This document shows, one piece after another, positions 9,754 to 19,473 of a stretch of DNA of 64,000 nt. Each line of letters begins with the position of its first letter. The stretch's first letter is position 1. Both the position numbers and the translations under genes were made by a program. This stretch comes from Petasospora fabianii (taxonomy: Eukaryota; Ascomycota; Saccharomycetes; Phaffomycetales; Wickerhamomycetaceae), in assembly GCA_022641835.1 (NCBI GenBank), contig CP048716.1, positions 1,178,001 through 1,242,000 on the forward strand, read 5' to 3'. The notes under the pieces are model-generated. The model did no database searches. It was not told where the DNA came from and was given only the letters and a program-made list of their open reading frames with translations.

Positions 9754-11193
9754 CTAGCGCTTGATCTTTTTCTGGCTGGGGCCATCAATGGCCTTCGGTT
9801 CATCCCTAGGAAGGTTGATGAAGTCTTGACTGAAGAGTTCCTGGGCATCAGCATTAGTCTTCTCAAGTCTGTTTTTCATAGCCTTGGAGACATTCGCCTT
9901 GTTCAAAGTATTCGTTGGAATGTGCGACAGTGAACCCATCATACCCAGACCGATTTCTTCACCATACGAGTCCATGACGGTATCCTCACGCTTGCCGAAC
10001 TCGACTCTATCCTGCGCCTTTCTGAGCTCAGAGAGCTCAAACTTAGCCTTGAGCTTACGGTATCTTCTTCCACCTCTCTTCTTGGCTTTTTTGTCTTCAG
10101 GAATTGGCAAAGCTTTCGTGGCTGCAACTTCTGGGGGTTCCTCGAGCTTCTCGATCTTGGTGGCGATCTCTTGACTCCATTTCCTTCCAAGTGCTCCATC
10201 TGGTGAGCTTCCAGAGTGATCGACTCGAGCCGCCAAAATCAATTTACCGGCAGCGATTCTCATAGCCTGTTTTTTCAGAGAATCAGGAACCTGCTGGATC
10301 AGATCACTATAAAACAGGTACCCTTGTTGACGAATACCACTGTAACCAAGACCAATACCCACTGTTCTCTTGTTTCCCAGTGCGGCGATGTTACATGATG
10401 GCGTGGCAACAAGCTCTGCGAGCCCACCAACAGAACTCATTAGTTGAGCAGCAGTGTGAGGACCGACAATGGCACTCAAGTTTGGTGCAAATGCTGCCAG
10501 TCTGGAAGCCATGTAGTGTTCGATCTTACTTTTATCTTCCTGCAACTCGATAAGTAGGTCACATGCTGAGATTACCTTCTCCAACTCCTGCTGAGTAAGA
10601 GCAACAGTCTTGGTTTTGGCATCAATTGCATCCATTGCAATAACAAGCTTCTTTTCCTTGCTGAGAAATGGGAGGTCCGCCTCCTTGTTGTCAATATCGT
10701 TCTGTAAAATCTTCACGGTCTTGGCGTACTCAATAACGTCTGGCAGCAACGATTCTAAGGCTGGGAATCGCTTTTGATAATGCGTTTTGACAAAGCTGTG
10801 CACCATTGTTTGCTCATTGGTGATTTCAAGAGTCAAATTGTTGGTTTTGATGAGGAAGTCGTACTCATTCTTTTTGGAGATCATCTTGGACATGAAGTCA
10901 TCGATACTCTCCATGATAGGTCGTAGCTTCGTTGCAAGTTTTGAAAATTTCGTCACATCATTTACTGAGTTCATATCAATGCGACTTAGTAGCTGCTCAG
11001 TGCCCACCTCTTTACCATCTTGTGCAAGTGAGGTTAGTTCATCACCAACTCCATCCATTTGGACATCGCCCTCATCATCTTGAGTGACAGACGGCTTCTC
11101 AGTGGTCTCAGCGGCATCTCCTTGGACCTCAACTTCCTCTTCACCATCACTATCACTGTCCAAGTCACGCAGAAGGTCCTCTTCCAACGACAT
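9754..11193 (-). CDS. PRP31: Pre-mRNA splicing factor Prp31 (U4/U6 snRNP)
   Basis: Prp31 binds the U4 snRNA 5' stem-loop together with Snu13 and bridges U4/U6 to U5. The 479-aa product starts with the acidic MSLEEDLLRDLDSD. It then has the NOSIC/coiled-coil region and the Nop RNA-binding domain (about residues 210-330, with VGPHTAAQLMSSVGGLAEL and the LGYSGIRQQGYLFYSD segment). It ends with the basic Prp31 C-terminal domain and terminal KKIKR. The frame is open 14 codons further upstream, but the ATG at 11193 matches the conserved start. It is divergent from VAS1. Confidence 0.94.
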   Translation of the reverse strand: MSLEEDLLRDLDSDSDGEEEVEVQGDAAETTEKPSVTQDDEGDVQMDGVGDELTSLAQDGKEVGTEQLLSRIDMNSVNDVTKFSKLATKLRPIMESIDDFMSKMISKKNEYDFLIKTNNLTLEITNEQTMVHSFVKTHYQKRFPALESLLPDVIEYAKTVKILQNDIDNKEADLPFLSKEKKLVIAMDAIDAKTKTVALTQQELEKVISACDLLIELQEDKSKIEHYMASRLAAFAPNLSAIVGPHTAAQLMSSVGGLAELVATPSCNIAALGNKRTVGIGLGYSGIRQQGYLFYSDLIQQVPDSLKKQAMRIAAGKLILAARVDHSGSSPDGALGRKWSQEIATKIEKLEEPPEVAATKALPIPEDKKAKKRGGRRYRKLKAKFELSELRKAQDRVEFGKREDTVMDSYGEEIGLGMMGSLSHIPTNTLNKANVSKAMKNRLEKTNADAQELFSQDFINLPRDEPKAIDGPSQKKIKR

Positions 11194-11330
11194 TGTCTCG
11201 AGAGATTGCCAGTTTATGCTATAGTTAACGAACAAGAAGATGTCCTGTTGTTAGATGGCACAGCGCTTTAGTACAAATTCTGCCCCATACTGCAGGCTGC
11301 GCGCGGACTGAAATTTACACGCGGATCATA

Positions 11331-11435
11331 ATGGTGAAAAACGCCGATGACTCTATCACCAGATTCTTAGATGGTAACTGTTTCCTACTATCTACACCGC
11401 GTCAGTCGACTGTGCATGCCACTGTTCTCACTTAG
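11331..11435 (+). promoter_or_regulatory. Upstream ORF (34 codons) overlapping the mitochondrial VAS1 start
   Basis: An ATG at 11331 opens a short frame ending at TAG 11433-11435. It lies in a different frame from VAS1, overlaps both upstream in-frame ATGs (11371 and 11416), and stops 88 bp before the presumed cytosolic ATG (11524). If the long transcript includes it, scanning ribosomes would be diverted from the mitochondrial starts. Confidence 0.45.
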
Positions 11436-14400
11436 GATACTACCGACTGTGAGACCTTTGCTGAACAGGAACTTTTTGCTGAACACCCGCCGTTCTCGTC
11501 TGCTGCACTATACATTTCCAGCCATGAGCAACATCAAGGACGTCCAGCCACCAGCTGCTGCTCCAGCTGCCGAGCCAGTTGCTCCAGTTGAGGGCGAGGC
11601 TCCAAAGAAGGTCAAGACTGAAAAGGAGCTTGAAAAGGAGAGAAAGAAAGCCGAGAAGCTCGCCAAGTTTGAGGCTAAGAAGGCTAAGAAGGCCGAGGCT
11701 GACAAGAAGAAAACCGAGACTTCCAAGCCAAAGAAGGAGAAGAAGGTCGCTGAGCCAATTCCAGAGTTCGTTGACAAGACCATCAAGGGTGATAAAAAGA
11801 TTCTCGTCTCTCTTGACGACCCATCTTTGAAGGCCTACGACCCAAAGAACGTTGAGTCTTCCTGGTACGAGTGGTGGGTCAAGCAGGGCTACTTCGAGCC
11901 AGAGTTTACTGAGGATGGTGAGATCAAGCCAGAGGGTTCCTTCTGTATTCCAGCCCCTCCACCAAATGTTACTGGTGCTCTTCATATTGGGCACGCTCTG
12001 ACCGTCTCTATCCAGGACACTTTGATCAGATACAACAGAATGAGAGGTAAGACCGTTCTCTTCCTACCAGGTTTCGACCATGCCGGTATCGCTACTCAAT
12101 CCGTTGTTGAGAAGCAGTTGGCTAAGACTGGTGTTTCCAGACACGACTTGGGTCGTGAGGAGTTTGTCAAGAAGGTCTGGGAGTGGAAGGAGGTTTATCA
12201 TGCCAAGATTAAGGCTCAATTCGAGTCTCTTGGTGCCTCTTACGACTGGAACTACGAGAAGTTTACATTGGATGATGACATGTCCAAGGCTGTCACTGAG
12301 GCCTTTGTCAGACTTCACCGTGAGGGTACCATTTACAGAGCTTCCCGTCTTGTTAACTGGTCCGTCAAGTTGAACACCGCCATCTCTAACTTGGAGGTTG
12401 ACAACAAGGACGTTAAGGGTAAGACTCTTCTCTCTGTCCCAGGTTACGATCAAAAGATTGAGTTTGGTGTCTTGACCTCTTTTGCTTACCCAATTGAGAA
12501 CTCCGATGAGAAGATCGTTGTTGCCACCACCCGTCCAGAGACTTTATTTGGTGATACTGGTATTGCTGTTCACCCAGAGGACCCAAGATACAAGCACTTG
12601 CATGGTAAGTTTGCCCTTCACCCATTCTTGGACAGAAAGGTTCCAATCATCACTGATGCCGAGGCTGTCGACATGGAGTTCGGTACTGGTGCCGTTAAGA
12701 TCACCCCAGCTCATGACAACAACGATTACAACTGTGGTAAGCGTAACAACTTGGAATTCATCAACATCTTGACCGAGGATGGTCATTTGAACGAGAACTG
12801 TGGTGAATGGGAAGGTATTAAGAGATTCGATGCCAGAGCCAAGGTCATTGAAGCTTTGAAGGAGAAGGGTTTGTTCATTGGTCAGCAGGACAACGAGATG
12901 ACCATTCCAATCTGTTCCAGATCAGGTGATATCATTGAGCCATTCCTCAAGCCACAGTGGTGGGTTGCTCAGAAGGACATGGCCAAGGATGCCATTGCTG
13001 CCGTTCGTAACGGTGACATCACAATCACACCAAAGTCCTCTGAGGCTGAGTACTTCCACTGGCTCGAGAACATTCAGGACTGGTGTATCTCCCGTCAGCT
13101 GTGGTGGGGTCACAGATGCCCAGTTTACTTCGTCAAGATTGAGGGCGAGGAGAATGATGAGAATGACGGAAACTACTGGGTCTCCGGTCGTAACATCGAG
13201 GAGGCCGAGGAGCAGGCTAAGGAGAAGTTTGCTGGTAAGAAGTACACTCTTCACCAGGATGAGGATGTCCTTGACACATGGTTCTCTTCTGGTTTGTGGC
13301 CAATTTCCACCCTTGGCTGGCCAAACCAGACCGCTGCATTGGAGAAATTCCACCCATGGTCCATGTTGGAGACTGGTTGGGATATCTTGTTCTTCTGGGT
13401 CTCCAGAATGATCTTGATGGGTATCAAGATGACTGGTACTGTTCCATTCAAGGAGGTCTTCTGTCACTCTTTGGTCCGTGATGCTCAGGGTCGTAAGATG
13501 TCCAAGTCTCTTGGTAACGTTGTTGATCCAACTGATGTTATCAACGGTATCTCTCTTGAGGCCTTGCACGAGAAGTTGCTTGGTGGTAACTTGGCTGCTG
13601 CTGAGATTGAGAAGGCTAAGGCTGGCCAGAAGGAGTCCTACCCATCTGGTATCCCACAGTGTGGTACTGATGCTTTGAGATTTGCTCTCTGTGCCTACAC
13701 TACCGGTGGTCGTGACATCAACTTGGATATTCTTCGTGTTGAGGGTTACAGAAAGTTCTGTAACAAGATCTACCAGGCTACTAAGTTTGCTTTGATGCGT
13801 CTTGGTGATGACTACCAGCCACCAGCCACTGAAGGTCTCAATGGTAAGGAGAAGTTGGTCGAGAAATGGATCTTGCACAGATACTCTGAGACTGCCAAGA
13901 CTGTCAACGATGCCATCGAGAAGCGTGATTTCTTTGCTTCTACCTCTGCCATCTACGAATACTGGTACGAGGTCTGTGATGTCTACATTGAGAACTCCAA
14001 GTCTTTGATCTTGGAGGGTACTCCAGAGGAGTGCAAGTCTGCCAGAGACACATTGTATACCGCCATTGACGGTGCTCTGAGACTCATCCACCCATTCATG
14101 CCATTCATTTCTGAAGAGATGTGGCAGCGTCTTCCACGTCGTGCTTCTGAGAAGTCTCCAACCATTGTCAAGGCTGCTTACCCACTGTTCAGTGAGGAGT
14201 TCTCAAATACTCAGGCTTTCAATGACTACGAGACCATCTTGGCTATCACCAAGGAGGCCCGTTCTCTCTTGTCTCAGTACAACATCTTGAAGGAGGGTAA
14301 GGTCTTTGTTGAGGTTTCTGACGAGGCTGAATTCACCATGGTTGAGAGTCAAAAGGACTCCATTGTCTCTTTGATCAAGGCCATTAACTCCGTTGAAGTT

Positions 14401-14700
14401 GTCAAGTCCGCTTCCGATGTCCCAACTGGTGTCATTTTGCAGGCAGTCAACACAGGTATCAATGTCCACGTGCTTGTTAAGGGCCACGTTGACATTGACG
14501 CTGAGATCGCCAAGGCTCAGAAGAAGATTGAGAAGACTCAGAAGCAGAAGGATAACATCCAGAAGGCTATGAGCGCTGCTGGTTACGCTAAGGCTTCTGC
14601 TCAGACCAAGGAAATGGATCAGTCCAGATTGGACACTGCCACTGCCGAGATTGAAGGTTTCGAGGCCACTATTGCCAACTTGGAGCGCCTCAAACTCTGA
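11371..14700 (+). CDS. VAS1: Valyl-tRNA synthetase, cytosolic and mitochondrial forms
   Basis: This class Ia synthetase charges tRNA-Val. HIGH lies at residues 205-208 and KMSKS at 709-713 (numbering from 11371). The CP1 editing domain and anticodon-binding domain follow the usual order, and a Lys/Glu-rich C-terminal coiled coil ends the protein. From 11371 the first 51 residues are Arg-rich and hydroxylated with no acidic residue (MVTVSYYLHRVSRLC...), a mitochondrial presequence. The ATG at 11524 (MSNIKD) would give the cytosolic enzyme; 11416 is another in-frame ATG. S. cerevisiae VAS1 makes both forms from one gene in the same way. Codon use is strongly biased, implying high expression. 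Confidence 0.96.
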   Translation: MVTVSYYLHRVSRLCMPLFSLRILPTVRPLLNRNFLLNTRRSRLLHYTFPAMSNIKDVQPPAAAPAAEPVAPVEGEAPKKVKTEKELEKERKKAEKLAKFEAKKAKKAEADKKKTETSKPKKEKKVAEPIPEFVDKTIKGDKKILVSLDDPSLKAYDPKNVESSWYEWWVKQGYFEPEFTEDGEIKPEGSFCIPAPPPNVTGALHIGHALTVSIQDTLIRYNRMRGKTVLFLPGFDHAGIATQSVVEKQLAKTGVSRHDLGREEFVKKVWEWKEVYHAKIKAQFESLGASYDWNYEKFTLDDDMSKAVTEAFVRLHREGTIYRASRLVNWSVKLNTAISNLEVDNKDVKGKTLLSVPGYDQKIEFGVLTSFAYPIENSDEKIVVATTRPETLFGDTGIAVHPEDPRYKHLHGKFALHPFLDRKVPIITDAEAVDMEFGTGAVKITPAHDNNDYNCGKRNNLEFINILTEDGHLNENCGEWEGIKRFDARAKVIEALKEKGLFIGQQDNEMTIPICSRSGDIIEPFLKPQWWVAQKDMAKDAIAAVRNGDITITPKSSEAEYFHWLENIQDWCISRQLWWGHRCPVYFVKIEGEENDENDGNYWVSGRNIEEAEEQAKEKFAGKKYTLHQDEDVLDTWFSSGLWPISTLGWPNQTAALEKFHPWSMLETGWDILFFWVSRMILMGIKMTGTVPFKEVFCHSLVRDAQGRKMSKSLGNVVDPTDVINGISLEALHEKLLGGNLAAAEIEKAKAGQKESYPSGIPQCGTDALRFALCAYTTGGRDINLDILRVEGYRKFCNKIYQATKFALMRLGDDYQPPATEGLNGKEKLVEKWILHRYSETAKTVNDAIEKRDFFASTSAIYEYWYEVCDVYIENSKSLILEGTPEECKSARDTLYTAIDGALRLIHPFMPFISEEMWQRLPRRASEKSPTIVKAAYPLFSEEFSNTQAFNDYETILAITKEARSLLSQYNILKEGKVFVEVSDEAEFTMVESQKDSIVSLIKAINSVEVVKSASDVPTGVILQAVNTGINVHVLVKGHVDIDAEIAKAQKKIEKTQKQKDNIQKAMSAAGYAKASAQTKEMDQSRLDTATAEIEGFEATIANLERLKL

Positions 14701-15278
14701 TTTATATCACTTGTCCATAGTCTTCTTCACGTGTCACGTTTGATAAATGCCAAATATAGATTGCTTGCTACCGTAGTACGGATTCGAGGCTGGTGTAGGA
14801 GGGCTTCATCGCGACAGACACATGTGTGTGTGTGATCCGGAAATGAGAGGTGGCCCATAGTATGGGGGTTGATGACACGGATCAGATATTATACCGCTTG
14901 CATCATGGGATGATCTCAAGCTGCATCAGTGTCTATCACATCTGGAGAGTGGCTGGCTGTCCAGCCATGGCGTGGCGGGTGAATCAAAAACTGATTCTAG
15001 TCTTACCCGTCTTTCCCCCACCGACTGGAAGCGACACATCTGTCAGAGACCAAGCGCGATCTTTATGACTTCCGAATCGGGAAAAAGGTAAACAATGGGC
15101 TTCTCCTAGCGAGTTTCACGCGAGGCACAAAAAATCAAAACAAGCGCTAACTGCCACCTCGATTAACCACAACCAGACAACCATCCCGCGTGTCTTCCAC
15201 TTAATTGCTGACTCTTCACCTCTGAAAGAGGCTCACATCGCTCGCTCCTTTTTCCCAGCCAAAACCACACCTCGCGCC
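14701..15278. other. Intergenic region with the DBF2 promoter
   Basis: These 578 bp follow VAS1 and precede DBF2. The only specific signals I see are the Mcm1/forkhead-type composite at 15072-15095 and a pyrimidine-rich stretch just before the ATG. Confidence 0.55.
15072..15095 (+). promoter_or_regulatory. Mcm1-type box plus forkhead site in the DBF2 promoter
   Basis: CC-N6-GG (CCGAATCGGG, 15072-15081) is followed six bases later by GTAAACAA (15088-15095), 184 bp before the ATG. This is the order and spacing of the Mcm1-Fkh2 element in S. cerevisiae CLB2-cluster promoters, which include DBF2. The Mcm1 half deviates from consensus in its centre. Confidence 0.6.
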
Positions 15279-16940
15279 ATGGTTGCTAACTTCTTCAGCA
15301 GCAGGGTCAACCGTAACTCTGCTGTGGATGACCTTGCTAAGAATATCGAGGGCCTCCAATTTCAGGGATCACACGTCCAATCCCAAGACAGGTTCTCATT
15401 TGAACCAAACTCGCCATTGAACAAGGAGAACAGGCCGTACGACAATGCCTCCGCGTCTAGATTGACCAGACCACAGGGCCAACTAGTCAGCCCGATGAGA
15501 CCGAGAGAAAGGGTGTTGGCTCCAAAGAAGCTCAGCGCTAAGCACAAGCGTGCCGTTAACGTGTGCCAGATGTACTTTTTGGACTACTACTGTGATTATT
15601 TTGACTACATTATTACCAGAAGAGAGAGAACAAAGACAGTGTTGAGTAGCATTCATAGATCGCAGAACCCAGACATGGAGTGGAAGGCATACACCAACAA
15701 TGAAACCGCATTGTTGAGAAAGAGAAGAATGAAGCCAAAGAACAAAGACTTTGAGATCATCACACAGATCGGCCAAGGTGGATACGGTCAAGTGTATCTT
15801 TCGAGAAAGAAGGACACGAAGGAGATCTGTGCTTTGAAAGTCATCTCCAAGTCCATGATTGTAAGAATGAACGAGACGGACCATTTACTTACTGAGCGTG
15901 AAATCTTGGCTGCTTCAAGAAGCGACTGGTTGGTGAAGCTCTTGTACTCCTTCCAAGATACCACAAGTGTTTACTTAGGTATGGAATTCGTTGCTGGTGG
16001 TGACTTCAGAACATTATTGAGTAATTGTCATACGTTGTCACCTGTCCACACACGATTCTACATGGCCGAGATGTTTGCGGCTTTGAATGACCTCCACAAG
16101 ACAGGATTCATCCATAGAGATTTGAAGCCAGAAAACTTCTTGATTGACTCGAAGGGACACTTGAAATTGACAGATTTCGGCCTCGCTTGTGGTACAATTG
16201 CAGATGAAAGAATACAGTCCATGAAGCTCAGATTAGAAAAAATTGGTGACGTCTTTGTTGCCAAGCATAGTGCTCAGAAATCACTCCATGAAAGACGGAA
16301 GATCTACCAAACCTTGAGGGAGAATGACCTCAACTACTCAAAGTCCGTTGTTGGATCTCCAGATTACATGGCCATTGATATTGTGAAAGGTTATGCTTAT
16401 GACAAGACAGTCGATTACTGGTCGCTTGGGTGTATCCTCTTCGAATGCTTATGCGGATTCTCTCCATTCAGCGGTGAGTCTACTGAAGAGACATATGCCA
16501 ATTTGAAGAACTGGGAGACCTATTTTGTGAGACCAAAGAACTCAGATGGCTCCTACGTCTTCAGTGACAGAACATGGAAGCTCTTGGTCCATTTGATAAA
16601 CAGCAGTCAGAACAGATACAAGACCTACGAGCAAGTTCAAAGATCAGAATACTTTGCTGGTGTTGATTTTGCCAACTTGAGAAACAAGTCTCCACCGTTC
16701 ATTCCATCATTGGACTCAGAGCTGGATGCTGGTTACTTCGATGACTTCGAGGATGAATCTGACATGGCCAAGTATGCTGAGGTCTTCAATAAACAAAAGC
16801 ACGTTGAAAAACTTGCCAACCAAAGCAATGTCAAGCCTCCAAACTTTGTTGGGTTCACATTCAAGCACAAGGGTCAGCTCAGTCAAATCAGGAACATGTT
16901 TGACAACACCAAGGCAGACCCATTCTCCACTCTTTACTGA
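15279..16940 (+). CDS. DBF2: Mitotic exit network kinase Dbf2/Dbf20 (NDR/LATS family)
   Basis: This 553-aa NDR-family Ser/Thr kinase acts in mitotic exit and cytokinesis, activated by a Cdc15-type kinase with a Mob1-type partner. A basic Mob-binding helix (about 85-125) precedes the kinase domain. The glycine loop is GQGGYG (165-170), the ATP lysine K187, the catalytic HRDLKPEN has D281, and DFG is at 299-301. The domain carries the long NDR insert before the activation segment (SKSVVGSPDYM, presumed autophosphorylation site S356). A C-terminal hydrophobic motif FVGFTF places the regulatory Thr at 527. SVVGSPDYM and the YFLDYYCDYFDYII helix favour Dbf2 over Cbk1. Confidence 0.93.
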   Translation: MVANFFSSRVNRNSAVDDLAKNIEGLQFQGSHVQSQDRFSFEPNSPLNKENRPYDNASASRLTRPQGQLVSPMRPRERVLAPKKLSAKHKRAVNVCQMYFLDYYCDYFDYIITRRERTKTVLSSIHRSQNPDMEWKAYTNNETALLRKRRMKPKNKDFEIITQIGQGGYGQVYLSRKKDTKEICALKVISKSMIVRMNETDHLLTEREILAASRSDWLVKLLYSFQDTTSVYLGMEFVAGGDFRTLLSNCHTLSPVHTRFYMAEMFAALNDLHKTGFIHRDLKPENFLIDSKGHLKLTDFGLACGTIADERIQSMKLRLEKIGDVFVAKHSAQKSLHERRKIYQTLRENDLNYSKSVVGSPDYMAIDIVKGYAYDKTVDYWSLGCILFECLCGFSPFSGESTEETYANLKNWETYFVRPKNSDGSYVFSDRTWKLLVHLINSSQNRYKTYEQVQRSEYFAGVDFANLRNKSPPFIPSLDSELDAGYFDDFEDESDMAKYAEVFNKQKHVEKLANQSNVKPPNFVGFTFKHKGQLSQIRNMFDNTKADPFSTLY

Positions 16941-17098
16941 TCTGACTTTTCACTTCTTCCTTTTCAAAGGCTTCTTTTCTTGCCACTTTTTTCTTACGTT
17001 GACTTTTCACAGGCTATAATGACAATCTTTGAACTCTACTACTTACGCGCGATATACCCCTAATCCATTACATTCATTACATGTTTTTCTGTACTGTT

Positions 17099-18683
17099 CT
17101 ACAAGTCTAACGTGAAGTCGTAGTCCTTGTAGCTCGCCTTAAACATCTCAGTTTCGTGTTCCTCTACCTTCTGACCCTGCTGGCATTTGTCCCATTTCAA
17201 TCTCTTTGGGGTTTGAAGAAGGTGAGCCATGACACGACGACCAAACTGAAGATCCACCACCTTACCATCTAAGAGCTGGGAAATAAACACTTCTTGTTTG
17301 TCAATGCCACCGTGGAAGATGGTAAATGTAATGTAGTCCTTCTTCGAGTTGATGATACCGAGATACTTCTCATCGCTGGTACTTTCGAATCGTTCAAATT
17401 CTAGACTTGCACTCCGTGTGTACTTGGTATTATTGATATTCTGAGTCTTGTTGAGCACTTTTTCAAAGTCAAAGAGAAAATCCTCGGCAATTGGATAGGC
17501 TTGGATGTGAAAGTGGACAGACTCTGCTCGATTAATCTGGAAGAACACGGTTGACAATTGGAAGCTGTTAAACATCTTAACCAAAGATATCTGATAGCGA
17601 AGAATCTCATTGTATAGTGGTAGTGTGACCACAGACTCGTCTTCTTCCGTGGGGAGAAGAGCTGGGATATGTGCAATTGGGATGATAATACAGTGTCCAG
17701 AAAACTTCATTGTGCTAGTTGGGCGTGTGAGTGGACCTTTGGCAATAGTCAGATAGGCATGTTCACCGATGGAAACAATCATGTGTGCTTCCAGCTTCGG
17801 ATTTGAAAGACAAAAGAAACAGTTTTCTGGGACAACAACCTTCTTGACATGCTTCTTCGGTGGATGTGCAATGGTGGAATCATTCTCGTGTGGACGCTTG
17901 ATTGATGTCGTTTGTTGCTGCTTCTCCTCATTGAGTTGCTTATTATGGAACTCAAGAAACGGATTGGAAGTAATATTGGATGGGACTTCCTGGTTTGCGT
18001 CCTTGTTCAGGTTGAAGGCGTATATCCATTTCTCCCCTGAGCCAAACTTACCTAAACTGATAAATCTGGTGACAGTCTGAGATTCGTCCCATAGGAATGG
18101 TGCCCTTTCGAAAAACTTCCCTGATGAAGGTCCCACGGCGAAGTGATACTTTGGCTGAACCTTCTCAACAATCTTGTCAACGTTTGTGTTACCGAAGAAA
18201 AGCTGCTTCTCAGTAGCTATCACATTGGACCATTGGTATGTTATGAGGATGTCAATGGTCTTACCCTCAAGCCTACTAAGAATATCAGCACACCTTTCTT
18301 CCAATATCTGCTCATCTCCTGTGATGAAGGCTATCGTAATATCGTCAGACGTTGTGAAGATGTTGTAGTGGCCCATGTAGCTGAGATTTGCCTCGATATC
18401 TTCGGCCTCACCTCGAAGATACTCTACTCCGTTAGGGCCAGAGGCAAAATATACAGGGTTCTCAAACTTCACATCAGTGAGTTGAGTCCTTTGCTCCGGC
18501 ATGGAGTCGCCTATGAGTATCGTAGCAACAAACGGGCCAGATTTCTGTTGAAGAGCATTGACTTTGGATGCGAGTTGGGGGAGCTCAGCGGCATCTGGAT
18601 GAAGCACCAAGCTGTTATTGGTTAGTTCTCTGTCACATTTGCAAATTATCAGTTACCTGATTGTCAACTTACACTTTTGGCAT
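17099..18683 (-). CDS. DRN1: Drn1/CWF19-like lariat-debranching factor, two exons
   Basis: Drn1 stimulates the debranching enzyme Dbr1 during intron turnover. The N-terminal half is calcineurin-like without the full metal site. The C-terminal half has both CwfJ domains, with C-x2-C near NCFFCLSNP and the HFHIQAYP motif. The long frame starts without an ATG. A 61-nt intron (18612-18672; GTAAGT, branch AACTAAC at 18621-18627, ACAG) joins an 11-nt first exon (18673-18683, ATGCCAAAAGT). The result begins MPKVLVLHPDAAEL and has 507 residues, a natural N-terminus for the family and the length I recall for S. cerevisiae Drn1. Confidence 0.88.
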
Positions 18684-19473
18684 GATTTGTTCTTTAGATT
18701 AACGCAGATGGCCCTCATAAAAGTGTCCCGAGTATGTTCCCCCAACCTCATCTGTGAAATTTTACTTGGGCCACTGTGTTGCACCTACCATTCTTATTTG
18801 GCTGGCAAGTATGATGTTTAGTTATTAAGACAAATGTCAATCTCTCACTGTCTATGAAAAATGAAGCCTTTGTTCAGCTCTAAGTACACACTCTGGCTCA
18901 ATTGATTCATCAATTAGCGATTGATCATGACTTAATGCCCAACAAAACACCAATCTACTGCCCTTCCGCGAAGCCTATGTAGGCCCCCAATATCACCAGT
19001 ACTATATATTGAGAATACCTCAACTACAAGGAGAAGGACTACAAGATGTTTTACCGTTACAAGAGTTCATCTTATTAGCAGAAAAGTGCCAACAGGTAAA
19101 AAGGGTAGGCAAGAAAAAACCACGCCACCCAACGATCATATAAGTCATTAAAACCATAATGCGACTGAAATTTGAGTACAAAACTTTTGTATCCCAGTCA
19201 AAGAACAAAACCCAATGCAAATTATGTTGAGAGCACCCTGAAGCTCGAAGACGAAATCAGGATAATGAAACCACTCTTGCTGAATCAGCTGTAAAAGAAC
19301 AAGATCCGAGACCAAATTCCCGATAAGACCAGACCAAACTGAACGATGGTAAACATGAAAGAAAGAAGCAATAAAACCAAAGAAATGTCATAATAGGATG
19401 TCAAACCCTCAGACAACCCACCAGAACGTGAGCTCGTATCAGGAATGATCCCTTAGCCATCAATGCAAGATAC
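18684..19473. other. DRN1 promoter and 3' flank of the cell-wall gene
   Basis: These 790 bp have no convincing ORF. The part near 19000-19450 is A-rich on the + strand and is probably the 3' untranslated and termination region of the GPI protein gene. Confidence 0.45.

Noticed and set aside
12922-14091. 389-aa minus-strand ORF inside VAS1
   Set aside because: It lies wholly antisense to the strongly coding synthetase; biased codons in VAS1 remove stops on the other strand.
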